Source: Nemertoderma westbladi (taxonomy: Eukaryota; Xenacoelomorpha; Nemertodermatida; Nemertodermatidae). From it: a stretch of 64,000 nt of DNA. This document shows positions 12,298 through 23,600 of the stretch, in pieces; within the stretch, counting starts at the first letter, position 1; every line of letters starts with the position of its first letter. The notes under the pieces were generated by a model, which worked only from the letters and a program-made list of their open reading frames with translations, was not told the DNA's origin and ran no database searches. Made by a program: the position numbers and the translations under genes. The stretch is from contig JAUCBJ010007816.1 in assembly GCA_032718475.1 (NCBI GenBank), positions 1 through 64,000 of the forward strand, given 5' to 3'.

Positions 12298-13717
12298 GAG
12301 CAGGCTTACACGCCTTCTGCTCAATACTGGCTTACAAATAAATAAAACTGACAGAAATAGGCCTAAGTAAAATCCCAATAAAAACCAGGCGTCCCCGATT
12401 AATTATTAAGACCTACCGGTATATAATAATCAAATCGAATAATACTGCTGTACCTGTACTGTAAGTACCGGTTCGGATGATCAGGCAGTCAGGCCTACAG
12501 GTTTCCGGTCGACCGGTACTTTCGACTAGATTGCTTACACCGCAATCCAGAAGCAATATCTGTTACTGTTTGCGCTTTTAAGACCTTTGACAGTTTAACC
12601 TGCCAAATTAGGATGTCTTTTAGATGATATATAGTCTTTAGCTTATGACGAGTATTTGATACACTACATTAGCCGAAGCCAGTCTATGCGCAATCATTCA
12701 CCCGCTGGATATACCCGGGAGACTGAATTCGGAAGCTTAATGATTGATGGTGTAAGCCTACTGTATTATTCCTGTATTATTCGACTGATCGTAATATATA
12801 ATCTCTGACAAATATTATTCACTTTCGGGAAATATTAACAGTTCCTTTAGGACGTGGCGCTCTAAATATGTAAACAGAGTTATGCTTAAACTAGACACAA
12901 CGAAAAGGCTATAGATTCACGTATATGGCGCATTCTTTAGGAGATGCTTTGTTATCAGTTACACTCATACACAATGCTGCACAATACTGCACACTAACCT
13001 GCCGACCTTCACTAAATTTAGTCACGTATAAAGAGAGCAACAGACAATTTATGTTGGGCATATGAAATAGCATTAGATTCACTTCAAACCACTTAACATA
13101 GGTCGCAATCGTTTATCTGTAACCGGTCTCTCTAACCTTTAGTATATCAAGAAGGTGGGGTATCTGACTATTGATCAGTATTCCGATATAATATTTCATC
13201 AACCAATATAATGAATAACCGACAGTAAAAGCAGTAATATTAAGGTATAAATGATTATTAAGTGAATGAGTTAACTCGGTAACAGATATACGTTCTATAA
13301 TTAAGCCTACTAATGTTAAACTAAAGACTGAAACACGGAGGTGCTCAAAAGCCGGTGTTCTTAGGCTCTGGGCAAAAACATAACACTGAACTACTGAGTT
13401 TCTGTACCCAACTCCAACACAGAGACAAAAAACGCTCTGATTGGTCAACCGAACAATGAGAGAACAAAGAAACAAAGAAATGTCGACGTGGCAATATCAG
13501 CTGTTAGCCGTCGTCATGGTAGCGACACTGTTTTCAAGAGTATCTAGCTTATCGCGTCACGAGATTGCGGATTATGTCCTCTAAAGTACAAATACAGAAG
13601 AAATGACTTTTATGTCCTCTAAAACACCAGTACAGCAAGGACGCGGCCCTTTTATGCCTGGTAAACCAACTACAGAGTACTTTAAGGGAAAATAACCGGT
13701 TAATGACGCAAAAGCTT

Positions 13718-14181
13718 TTACAATCTTTGTGCTAATTTCTTTGGAAAGCCTTCTAAGCAATCTATGGGGAAGCGTAGTTTCTCACTATTTGGTAATGGAG
13801 AACTAAATATACTATCCTTTACATATTTTCTAAATGGAAGCCATTTGAACTCATTTCCATCAAATTTAATAATTTCCCCAACCTTAACAGCTTGACGCGC
13901 TTCAGTACGCGCTAATTGGCGGGTGAAACTATCTTGAGCTATAGTACTATTAAACATTGAGTTAAAAGTAGAGTTATCACACAGAGGCCTACATTATTTA
14001 CATTATTATGATTCTGTGTGTCATTTTGTGTACCTGTGCTGTATTCAGGGCCTTTAACATTGGGTGAGATAGGAAGGCGTGATATATTTTCAGCTTCAAC
14101 CCCATTTATATTAGAGGCTTTCTTTAACCCTATTAGTACCGGGCTATAAAATGTTGTACAAATACCGGGGGGGGGGGTCAT
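13718..14181 (-). pseudogene. gag: BP4 gag remnant, Gag-core half
   Basis: Two overlapping minus-strand fragments (14181-13939 and 13957-13718). The lower one contains a recognisable start of a BEL/Pao Gag core: IIKFDGNEFKWLPFRKYV followed by SEKLRFPIDCLEGFPKKLA, the place where intact families read KFxYLLxxLxGEPxxLA. The frame is broken at about 13950 and ends at 13718 without zinc knuckles or protease. The upper end abuts the poly-G/poly-C junction of C1, and the front half of what looks like the same gag lies beyond C1 at 49246-50425 on the same strand. It is an old, inactive copy of a family different from BP1-BP3. Confidence 0.6.

Positions 14182-14214
<33 letters not shown>
14165..14214. 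repeat. Left junction of C1: G-run, TCATATTAA, C-run
   Basis: About 11 G, then TCATATTAA (14178-14186), then 28 C. The same nine-base core between a G-run and a C-run occurs at the right end (49233-49241). The core is read as the target duplication of C1 and the C-run as its terminus. Confidence 0.65.
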
Positions 14215-14634
14215 TCTAAAATCTACAAATATTTACGAAAACGTCTGATTTTTTGTTTGTACGTAGGTATCACTTGTCTGGATCCGACCAAAAAAAAATT
14301 TTCGAAAAAATGTACTGGGGTGGTTATATTGCAGCACCAAATTTACAAGTAGTGCACAATTTTTCACAAAATTTGAAAGTTACATTTTCGGCTAATTATT
14401 TTTCAATACAGGTTTTCTGGGGTGCAAACTACATTGGAAAATATTTAAAAATGATATGATTACTATAAATGGTTGTTTAGTCATCTCTGCGTAGGAAAAA
14501 AATAAAAAAAACAAGTAACCAGGACTTTTTAGTTAGAACACAAAATTTTTAATTCACTTTTCGAGGGCGCTGATTCTAATGGAATACATTTCTAATATGC
14601 CAAATCATTGCTACTTGTATTTTTCGGCGTAATT

Positions 14635-15400
14635 TGACAAATTTTGGTGCTAGCACCAAATTTCGTACCCATCACCAAAAAGTAAAAGTTTGCGATGTCA
14701 GTGCTGTTTTTATTGATTCCATCGGATTCAGGACCCTCATAAACCCGTATAACGCAAGAAACAAGGTGATACTATCTACTTATCAATTTGCATATTTTCC
14801 AAAATTTGGTGCTGGCACAACAATTTTCACCCACCGGCGAAAAATACAAGTTTGAGAACTTTTATGAAATTTTTACTGATTCCATTGATTTCAGAACCAT
14901 CACAAACCCGTATAACGCAAGAAACAAGGTGACACAATCAATTGATATATTTGATGGTTTCAAAATTTGGTGCTAGCACCAATTTTGCACCCACATCCGA
15001 AAAATACAAGTTTGAGATGTCTAGTTCGATAATTATATTTTCCATTGAATTCAGAACAGCCATAAACCTCTAAAACGCAAGAAATAAATTGTCACAAGCA
15101 ATTTTATCTATTGAATGGATTTTCAAATTTCGTGCTAGCACCAAAATTTGCACACAGCACCGAAAAATGCAAGTTTGGTGCAACTCGTATATATTTCATC
15201 GAATCCAGAACCTCCAAAAAAACCCCAATTGCGTAAAAAACAAGTTTCAAACAATCAATTTACAAATTTGATTTATTTCAAAATTTGGTGCTGGCACTAA
15301 AATTTGGCACCCATCGAACAAAACAAGTTTGAAATTTCTAAATCAATTTATATGAATTCCATCCAATTTCTAACACCAAAAAACCGGTGTAAATCAAAAG
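14635..15400. repeat. 161-bp satellite, five units, with GGTGCTAGCACC core
   Basis: The core GGTGCTAGCACC or a close variant starts at 14646, 14808, 14969, 15131 and 15287, giving spacings of 162, 161, 162 and 156. Each unit continues with a GATTCCATNGATTTCAGAACC block and a CGCAAGAAACAAGGTGA block. The unit core is a perfect 12-bp palindrome in two units. The array lies within C1 just outside BP2. No coding potential is conserved between units. Confidence 0.9.
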
Positions 15401-15436
15401 TAGAGAAGTTACAATTCATATTTAATGAAATGTAAT

Positions 15437-17254
15437 TGAAGCGAAGAGACGTACCTGATATCCTGCAATATCCTACTGTAAAGTTTGTGAATCAAAACAT
15501 AATCCGACCTTCTCACCAAAACAGTAAACTCTAAGTAAGCGAATCTATTGCAGTATCGGTCTCTTATAACCGGTGAGGCAGAAGACAGTCTACGAACGGA
15601 CAAACTTCGATAAAACAAAATCCCGCGCAGCGAATCCTAAAATCGGGCTGACTCACTGACGGACTAAGGGCGCTCGTATACTTTGCCGCGGTGTGATTTA
15701 TATGTGGGTGAGAGATAGAGGCGCTAGCTAGATGTCTAACTAGCGGGCAAAGTGCAGTACGGACAAAATTTTTTTATATATTTTGAGGTGTAAATAATTC
15801 CTAACGCGCGTGTGTCTTGATTCTAACAGTCAAAATCAGTTTTAGATCCTTCATATATATAATTACTAGGTCCGGTGTGCATTTTACAAATATTCTAATT
15901 TTATAGCTTGTAGGTCCAATACTCACGAATGATAAGGCTCCTTCCCCTTTTGTGTATTTCCAGGACTCAAATTCAGGCATAAGGTTAATACTACGCCCGG
16001 AATTCGGCAATTTAATTTTCCAGGTCCCTAATACTAAGAAGAAATGTGTTAGTTTACTACAGTAGGCATACAGTTACAAAATAGCTAGCCTGGCGTTCTA
16101 TCTAGAATTTTGGTTGCCTAGGTGGGCACGGCAACTCCCTATCAGAATGTCGGCGGGGACACGGTAGATGTTAGTATCCCTAATAGCCTCAATTTATATG
16201 CGCCTAGCAGTAAACTGCCCTACCGTCTGAACGGTACAATCCCAATTCAGGTAAAAACACAGTAACCCTTCCTGGCCTACAAGTTCTAATGCAAATGGAC
16301 ACCGTTGTACTACAAACAGCCACCGACGCACCTATACCTGGCAAATGAGTTAGGCGTACAGCTTGCTGCACCCTACTAATGTGTATGCCTTGTACTGGTG
16401 TGCCTGTGTCCTATCTGTGTACTAGTATCTCTCTGCCTGATCTCTTCCTCCCCCATAGGAATATGAAGGTCTAATGCGGGTTTTTCTGAATTGAGACAGT
16501 ACAGTCCCTAAATGTAATTTTAGCGCACAGCGTGTCAGTACCTCTACCTTCGATCTTAGGTCTTTCGCTTAGGTAGCAAGGCATCGAACGCTGTCTAACC
16601 TTTCAGGCGATGGGCGAATACCGATGTTCCCGTCTATTGCCGCTATCCGATGTCTAGCCTGCCATCTGTCTCTCAGTTGTGTTCACCGTGGTGAAACATA
16701 GTAAAAGCAGATGTAACAAATACTTTCTAACTTTATTACAAACAAATGATAACTAATATACAATAAATGTAACAAGAAGATTAAGTAAGATAGAATAAGA
16801 AGAAGATAACTAATGAACAAAATCGCACCTTTTATAGCAAATTTGTGCTGCTAACAATCTAGATAAATCTCGATTGTTCTATGAGTTCTACTAGGTTTTT
16901 AAAGATAATCATTGGTCCAGCAAACACGTATCTTGCACGACATTGGTTGCTATCTAATAACTGCAATCGCATTGGTTAATCTACCTTAAGCAGATACAAT
17001 TAATTTGTAGCGGTTAATTCAAATGAGTTGAAACTTAGCACAAAAAATAATTCACACTTGCTAGGATTCGAACTCGATACCTACTACACGAATTTCTAAC
17101 GCTTAACTGACTGAGCTACTGAACCACTTGAATAATCGTTGTACAAATAGATATAGTAAATACAAATGAGGACTTAATGTAATCTTTATAGCAAATTAAT
17201 TCGAACAAAATAAAATTTTGAAAATCCACGGCTTTATGAGGATATAATTCTATA
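15437..17254 (-). repeat. BP2 3' LTR
   Basis: 1818 bp, uninterrupted copy. On the plus strand it starts TGAAGCGAAGAGACG and ends GGATATAATTCTATA; in element orientation it runs TATAGAATT...CTTCA, so one end departs from canonical TG. The matching copy is 30714-31134 plus 45427-46684 plus 48853-49033. It includes a tRNA-like segment with Pol III A- and B-box similarity at 17061-17126. The sequence ATGGAGCGG sits immediately next to it on the element side. Confidence 0.9.
17061..17126 (-). other. tRNA-like segment (Pol III box similarity) inside BP2 LTR
   Basis: Read on the minus strand it contains TAGCTCAGTCAGTTAAGCG, close to a tRNA A box/D arm, and about 30 bases later GAGTTCGAATCC, which fits the B-box pattern GTTCRANNC. 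The T-stem and acceptor stem pair poorly, so it is not a functional tRNA gene. It lies about 130-190 bases from the LTR start in element orientation. The second LTR copy carries the same boxes, split there by Y1. Confidence 0.6.
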
Positions 17255-17263
17255 CCGCTCCAT
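17255..17263 (-). promoter_or_regulatory. Purine-rich plus-strand primer site of BP2
   Basis: Element-strand sequence ATGGAGCGG lies directly against the 3' LTR. BP1b has TTGGAGCGG in exactly the same place (43236-43244). Sharing of GGAGCGG by two families at the LTR edge supports a polypurine-tract role and fixes both LTR boundaries. Confidence 0.6.
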
Positions 17264-17419
17264 GAAAACAGGATATTATCGTGCATAAAATATACGGTTT
17301 TCACCAATACTAAATCAAATTATGGAGTACTTGGGGCGTACTTACATATTTACAAATTAAATCTCAACAATAATACCTTTACATAATAATTCAATACAAA
17401 TAATTACAAATTCAAACTT

Positions 17420-17940
17420 TACGTATTTAAGGCTTTATTAAGTAAGTACAATATAAATCTAAATTAAATTCACCAATATAAATCTATTGCATCTCAAATA
17501 TTGCATAAATTCAAACAATCACAAATACAAATGCTACCTTTATATAAAATAAATTGCATAAGTTCGGAATAATTTCAAATGAAATCACAAGGAAGGCTCA
17601 CAAGTCTTCCGTCTGCTCTTGCCTTTTATTTACTGCGAATACAAATACTGCTTCTTTATAAAATATAAATTGCATAATATCCGAAACAATAAATTGCGTA
17701 AGTTTGGAATGACTACAAATATAACACTTTCTAAATATAAATCTTTCTAAATTATAAATCTTTCAGAATATAAATCTTTCAAATATAAATTGCATAAGTT
17801 TGGAACAATACAAACTCGCATAAATTGAAACAATATAAACTTGCATAAGTTGAATAATCACAAATATAAATATACGCTTTCAAAATATAAATTCTTTCAG
17901 AATATAACGCTTTCTAAATACAAAACTTCTAAATACAAAA
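17420..17940. repeat. Degenerate AT-rich repeats near BP2 3' LTR
   Basis: Irregular repeats of TATAAATTGCATAAGTTTGGAACAATA and CTTTCTAAATATAAA type fill this stretch between the accessory ORFs and the 3' LTR. No open reading frame of interest. Confidence 0.7.
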
Positions 17941-18089
17941 TATATAAATCAAATAAATCACAAGAAAGGCTCACGTGTCTTCCATCCACCCTTGCCTTCC
18001 AGTTTAGCGTTTTGTAGATTGAGCACGCCCGCGTCCTCGAAAACTGCGTATAGGCGACTTGGCTCGTACTGCAGGGCTTATGGGGCGAG

Positions 18090-18278
18090 TCACTGGTTTA
18101 CCTTGGACGTTGGGAGACGGTGCGACCATTTCCTCACAAGCTCGCCTTCTAGTAATTCCAAATCCTCATCCAACTCCTCGTGACCGATTAGTTGTATCCA
18201 TCGTTGGCAAAACGTCTGGGAACGCGCGGGAAGCGGACGACGCAGACCCAAGAGAAACTTGTGCCCCCCTTTGATCAA
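18090..18278 (-). CDS. Short acidic ORF overlapping BP2 accessory ORF 2
   Basis: A 62-codon frame overlapping the end of the 162-codon ORF in another frame. It ends in an acidic, possibly helical segment (HEELDEDLELLEGELVRKW). It may be the true C terminus of accessory ORF 2 after a frameshift, or simply chance. Not recognised. Confidence 0.25.
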   Translation of the reverse strand: MIKGGHKFLLGLRRPLPARSQTFCQRWIQLIGHEELDEDLELLEGELVRKWSHRLPTSKVNQ

Positions 18279-18645
18279 CTGGTATGTGTCCTAGTCCTCC
18301 TTGCGGTTCTCTGGGAAGTGATACCGTATCTCGAGTAACTCGAATAGTCGGTTCATATCCCCTTCGTTCTTCAACATTTATAGTTTTCTTTAGTTGTTGG
18401 CTCACTTTCTGAACCCTTATAATCCTATTCTGTCCGTCCTCCCGAGGGTGACGTGCAGACGGCGCAACCGGAGTAGCTGGTATGTTGGTCGCCTCTAGGA
18501 TCTCCTCTTCCTTGAATACGCTCGCTCGTATACGTTTGTGATAGAAGGCGGCTCGGTACGCCCATGCGATGGTTAACCAAGATCCCTTATATCGCTTTTC
18601 CGTTCGGAAACGATCAAATTCACCATATGTGATACGATTAAACAT
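18166..18645 (-). CDS. BP2 accessory ORF 2, function unknown
   Basis: About 159 codons from the ATG at 18645. This ATG overlaps the stop of accessory ORF 1 in the sequence ATGTTTAA, an arrangement used elsewhere for coupled reinitiation; here that is only a possibility. The product is basic and hydrophilic, with aromatic residues near the start (ITYGEFDRFRTEKRYKGSW) and no signal peptide, membrane helix or known motif that I can see. It lies between the integrase region and the 3' LTR, where some BEL/Pao and retroviral elements carry an env gene, but it does not look like an envelope protein. Confidence 0.5.
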   Translation of the reverse strand: MFNRITYGEFDRFRTEKRYKGSWLTIAWAYRAAFYHKRIRASVFKEEEILEATNIPATPVAPSARHPREDGQNRIIRVQKVSQQLKKTINVEERRGYEPTIRVTRDTVSLPREPQGGLGHIPVDQRGAQVSLGSASSASRAFPDVLPTMDTTNRSRGVG

Positions 18646-19516
18646 TTTGGGCAAAGTTTATACTTTCGAAAATTTCCGGTGTCATCTCCTTAGCTGAAGT
18701 TTGATCGTGTGACGTCCAATGGTAAGGTAGGCTCGCGAGTCTTCCGCCCCATTCTTCCATCTCACCTTTCACGAAAGCCTTATAGGCTCTGTATAGGCTA
18801 AGAGCTTCTTTCTTTTCGCGGGTTGACTGAGTCACCTCTTCCAGCGTAAGTTCAAATGCATCGGGTTCAACAATCTTAGGTGGGCAAACGACAATTTCTC
18901 CCGCCTTTGGTCCACACATAGCAAATGAATGATACGGATTCGATAAAGGATACCCTCCTTCCTGGTAGCGTAGTTGTTGATGGTTCGAACACCTTGCCAA
19001 TATCGGTTCGGGATTTTCCTTATTCAAACGCATCGGAATCGCCTTTTGTTGTTCGCGCATACAAGCACCACATTGATAATAAAGTTTGTAAACTGAAAAG
19101 GCTTCCTTCGTTTCTCTATCATCTCCTCGAGTTCGTCTGTAAAGATGCATTCCATCGAATTCATCACGTACCGCAGGCATAGGTTCATGTGCCTTCAGGT
19201 ATTGCATGGTATGATACAAACGACTAATTTCGGTATTGGGGTCTTCACTGATATCTCCCGTATCACATAAAGCATCGTACGGATAAAGTTCATTGAAGGT
19301 TTTGCGCAAACTTTCGATTCTTTGGTTTAGAGCGTTCTGCCTCCTCTTTAACACCGTCGAGTCATATTTAGTTTTAGCAAGTTTTGCTGTACTTTCTGAT
19401 AAATCCTTTATTCCGAATATGGTATAATCCTTTGCACCAAATCTTTCGAATGGCGCTGCTGCTTCCTCTTGGATATCATATCCCCATCTCGGCTCTCCAT
19501 GTATCCCTTTCGCCAT
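18638..19516 (-). CDS. BP2 accessory ORF 1, possible zinc-binding protein
   Basis: 292 codons from ATG 19516 (the frame is open up to 19624 but without an earlier ATG). It lies about 0.7 kb past the integrase end and 1.4 kb before the 3' LTR, in the envelope position of the element. No signal peptide or membrane segment is visible, which argues against env. Around residues 145-175 there is CGAC, then about 22 residues, then CSNH, a possible zinc-binding site. The middle is helical and charged (KRRQNALNQRIESLRKTF). Near its end the copy of the 20-nt quasi-palindrome is read as GGRLASLP. I recognise no family. It could be a captured host gene or a lineage-specific BEL accessory gene. Long and open while the rest of BP2 is broken, so either recent or under different constraint. 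Confidence 0.55.
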   Translation of the reverse strand: MAKGIHGEPRWGYDIQEEAAAPFERFGAKDYTIFGIKDLSESTAKLAKTKYDSTVLKRRQNALNQRIESLRKTFNELYPYDALCDTGDISEDPNTEISRLYHTMQYLKAHEPMPAVRDEFDGMHLYRRTRGDDRETKEAFSVYKLYYQCGACMREQQKAIPMRLNKENPEPILARCSNHQQLRYQEGGYPLSNPYHSFAMCGPKAGEIVVCPPKIVEPDAFELTLEEVTQSTREKKEALSLYRAYKAFVKGEMEEWGGRLASLPYHWTSHDQTSAKEMTPEIFESINFAQNV

Positions 19517-20180
19517 TATTGGAAGTATGGTTACATAATCATTACTACTAGAGGGAATACAACAGAGTTTATTGTTAGTAATGAGGAGATGTGAGAGTTT
19601 TCGTCTGCCCTTTTGGCTCGACAACGCTCTAACCTCCTACCCATAGCCTAAGATCTAGGGTTTCTTTAATGACACGCTGTTTCTTATCTAAAATTTTTGC
19701 CGAAATAAAAACGAATTTGGGCTAAACTGGCTGTGAATCTAAAATTCTCACTTTTTGATCCCAAACTATTATCAGAAAATAAGCAATCGAGAGTTAGTAA
19801 TAAATATAGGGAAGTCTATTTGTTGACGTAACTTTTGAAACAAGACCGTGTAAAATTTAATTAAAATTTAAGAAAGGCTCGCGAGTCTTCCATTCTCTTG
19901 TTTCTCTAATTTTAAGTCCCACCCGACTGTACCCTGAAATCTATTCACTGGAGAAAATTTTTTTAAAAATTTTTCAAATCCAAATGGATTGTCTAAAATT
20001 TCGAAAATGTCTCAATATTGTGAGTTCCAAGTAGAATTCCATTTCTTATACCTACAAATCCCGCTCCTATGTGACACATAAGGGTACTACCCTCAATGTT
20101 CACATATAAAGACAATGGAATTCTACCGCTGTCTTTACTACAGTGTACAGGTACGTGGAAATCTATTTGTAAACTCCTTA
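19517..20180 (-). other. Gap between BP2 integrase end and accessory ORF 1
   Basis: No clear coding sequence apart from the in-frame non-ATG extension of accessory ORF 1 (to 19624). One copy of the 20-nt quasi-palindrome is at 19872-19891. AT-rich; no splice sites could be assigned. Confidence 0.5.
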
Positions 20181-20665
20181 CTATTTACTAACATTAGTTG
20201 GAGACTTGTAATCTCCAGACTCGTTTCGAGTCTCTTCAAGAAGTACGAGACGTTGAGTCGGTCTGTCTACTGTACGACCGTCAATTGTCCGTACCGTCAC
20301 AGTTCTTGTCACTCCATCCATAGATGGATGTGTGTCTAAAATAACACCTGTTATCCAGAAGCGTCTTTTTAAATTCACTTCTGCCAACAGCACGTGATCT
20401 CCTGGCTTTAAAGCGCGAGTATTGTTGTACCAAGTAGTTCTGGCAGAAATAGAGGGCAAATAATGATTTTGCCATATTTCCCAGAATTGTTAGCCAGTAG
20501 TTGCGTGATTTTCCACGCTTTTCTACCATAGCTATCGCTTTCTATTGGAATAGAAATAGGCATTAATGAAGTCGGATTAGCAGGTGTGCCGGTGTTAAAG
20601 CAAACTGGGATTGTTTGTCATCGGGTACTAATACTATTGGTCTAGTATTTAGTATTGCCTCGATT
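20181..20665 (-). pseudogene. pol: BP2 integrase C-terminal domain, frameshifted
   Basis: The 20459-20181 frame contains the C-terminal module typical of BEL/Pao integrases (DUF5641 type): LKPGDHVLLAEVNLKRRFW, then GVILDTHPSMDGVTRTVTVRT and a closing RPTQRLVLLE. The region 20460-20665 holds the linking part in shifted frames. It continues the 1111-codon pol frame above it, from which it is separated by a frameshift near 20730 and at least one more near 20480-20590. The role in intact relatives is DNA binding or target choice by integrase. Confidence 0.8.
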
Positions 20666-23600
20666 TCAACAAACAATGTGGTCAGTTTGTCGTCTGTCAA
20701 GATGTGGTTTACTGGAATTACTTTTGCCATGCATGGCTGTTTTTATAGATCTAATCAATCTCTCCCAGACTCCGCCTCTCCATGGACTATCTGGAGGATT
20801 AAACTTCCAAACAATCTTGTAAGGACGTAGTTCATTTGAGATTTGATCATGATCTAATTTCTTAAAGGCTCTAGCAATTTCATTTCGAGCACCAACAAAG
20901 TTTGTACCTTGGTCTGAGTACAAGCATTTTACTAGTCCGCGTCTAGCGATAAATCGCCGCAATGCTAGTATAAAAAAAGCGTTGGTGGAAAGATCCATCA
21001 CTCGTTCAATATGAACTGCCCTACTGGACATGCATGTGAAAATCAGTCCCCAGCGTTTTACTAGTATACGTCCACGTTTCGTATGTATGGGACCAAAGCA
21101 GTCAATTCCAGTCTCTGTGAAAGGTGGTCTGAATGCCTGTAGTCGTGCTTGTGGAAGTTCACTCATTTCTTGGGTACTTATTCTAGAATGTACCTTTTTA
21201 CAAATAATACACATGCGCGTCACCGAACTTAGCGCTTTACTGGGTCTAATTAATACAAATCTTGTACGTAAGTAGGAAAGACAGTGGTGTCTTCCAGCGT
21301 GTTTCAGATGTAAATGTGCGTCCAGTATCATTGCACATTGTAATTCGTGATGTTGCGGTATTATTATTGTGTACCTAAAATCAGTATTAAAGTCGATGTT
21401 TTGAAGCCGAGATTTATGACAAATTAAGCCATTATAAATTATCGGACTCCAACTCAATATTGGTGACGACTTGATTGGTTGACCTTGACTTATGGATGTG
21501 AATTCGTGTGCGAAATATCGCAATTGGTAATGGCGAATTAATTTAATTTCACATCTGTCAATCTCAGTCAATGTTAGTCGACGTGTAAAGTCGCGTTTGC
21601 CTTTAACGTATTGTACAAAACATATAATCCACGCTAATTTTCGGCACGCGTTTGTCCAAGAATCTGTCAGATTTACAATACGGTCGACGTAAGTATTTAT
21701 GACGTCATCAGGTAAGTCAATGATGAATTTTGAAGGTTTTGTTTTACTAGATGGGCCCACGGGTCCGCCGGTAAGTATTCCCTTGTTGACTGTTGATCCG
21801 TCCGGGTCTACGAGTAATTTGTCCTTCTTCGTCTTCTTACCTTGATTATCAGTACTTTGTGAGTCGATTCCTAATGGTGGTTTTAACTCTATGGGGTCAC
21901 TGGGTTTCGGTAAATTTATTTTTCTGCCGATATTTATCCCAGGTCTCACCGTAGGTTGTAAGGTTGGTATGTCTCCTGAGCGTAAAGTAACACCTGTATT
22001 TACATTTGCGTAGGTACTACCCACATCTGTAATACATGAGGTTTCACTGTACTTATGGTTACTCAAGAGTGTCAAATTTGGTATTTTGTCAATAGAAGGC
22101 CGCTCCAATAGGGAAACTGCGGCTTTACTATGTGTCACTACATTACTAATGTCTGGTAGAACATCTTGTGAAATGTCTGGTAAAATGTTTCGCGGAACAT
22201 CTGGCGAAACATCTAGTGACATGTCTGGCAAAATGTCTGGTTGAGCGTCTGGTAACGTGTCTGGTTTATCGTCTGGTAACATGTCTGGTTGACCGTCTGG
22301 CGATACGTCTGGTTGAGAAAGGCTCGCAAGTCTTCCTGTCTTAACTTTGTAAGTTATGTTTTTCCATTTCGCCTTTGGTTTCTTCTTAAGTTTCGCCGTT
22401 GTCTTTTTCTTTGCTTTACCTTTCTTTGGTTTTTTAATTTCGGCGTCCTTAGGAATAGTGTTAGACTTGTTATCGTATAGTGGCGGCCAATGTTGCGTTG
22501 CTCTTTGTAAGAATTGTGGTCCGTGTTGCCAAAATTCCTTGTTTTCCGGTTTACAGAATTCCTCGGGCATCATTCCTCGCGACGCAATATCAGCTGGGTT
22601 TTGTGGTCCGGGACAATGTCGCCAATCTTCTTTTATTGAACGGTCTAGAATTTCTGCACGACGGTTGGCTACAAATGTCTTAAATTCAAGTGTGTCGTTG
22701 TTTATATAAAATAAAACTAACGTCGCGTCAGTCCAATAAAATATCTGTAAACTTGACTGTAGTTCAGTCTGTATAAGGTTTACAATTGTCGTTGACAGAG
22801 TTGCGGCTTGTAGCTCAGCGCGTGGTGTCGTCATGTACTTAGTAGGCTTGGAAGTAATGAGCGAAACATCAAACTCATCTGAGTCTACTTGTCTGCGCAA
22901 ATACGCTGTCACTCCAAAGCCGTTGTCACTGGCGTCGGAAAAACAATGTAATTCTAAGTTGTCAGGAAATGTCGTCTGTAATGGAAAATATACCCGGGGT
23001 ATGGAATAATCTTCTAGTGAAGACAATTGCGATTCCCAAGTTTTCCATAAGTCTACTTGTTCGAATGAGATCGGTTCGTCCCATGTCAGTCCATCTTTCC
23101 AAATACTGCGCATGTATATTCTTGCTTGCAGTATTATTGGGCTGATAAAACCTAATGGATCGAACAGTCTACTTAGTTTTGACAAGCAAGACCTCTTTGT
23201 CAGAGAATCTCCTTGAGCGTCCAGTCTTACCTTCACTCGAAAGTTGTCTGTGTTCGGATCCCAAAATAGTCCCAACACCTTGGTCGTTGGTAGTGGTTCG
23301 AATTCCAAGTCAATGTCACCACCCCCATGTTCAGTCGTTTCGAATGAATTTACTAATTCGGTACTGTTCGAAGCAAACTTGGTGAGGTTAAAACCTCCGC
23401 CTGCCAAACAGTCCCGTAATTGATGTGCTACTGTTATAGCACGTTCTACTGTGTCGCAACTTTGTAATCCATCGTCAACGTAAAAGTGTCGTTCTACTAC
23501 TTGGATTACCTCTGGGTCATACTTATGTTTCCAATCCCTAGCGGTCTGCTTTAGGGCGTACATAGTGCAATTTGGGCTGTCTCTGGCACCGAATACGCGA

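Larger units (their letters stand above)
10934..13717. other. Unassigned AT-rich DNA between BP1a and BP4 gag remnant
   Basis: No convincing gene. It contains an AAT-type microsatellite (11682-11722), a 287-bp tandem duplication (11724-12297) and short random ORFs. It probably belongs to the older sequence into which BP1a inserted, perhaps the body of BP4, but no pol motif is visible, so this is inference only. Confidence 0.5.

Noticed and set aside
13113-13475. 120-codon minus-strand ORF with hydrophobic stretches
   Set aside because: No family recognised, no conserved partner in the window, AT-rich random-looking composition.
17061-17126. Functional tRNA gene in the LTR
   Set aside because: A and B boxes are present but T-arm and acceptor stems do not pair.
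18638-19516. Envelope gene of BP2
   Set aside because: No signal peptide, membrane anchor or furin-like site; left as an unknown accessory ORF.
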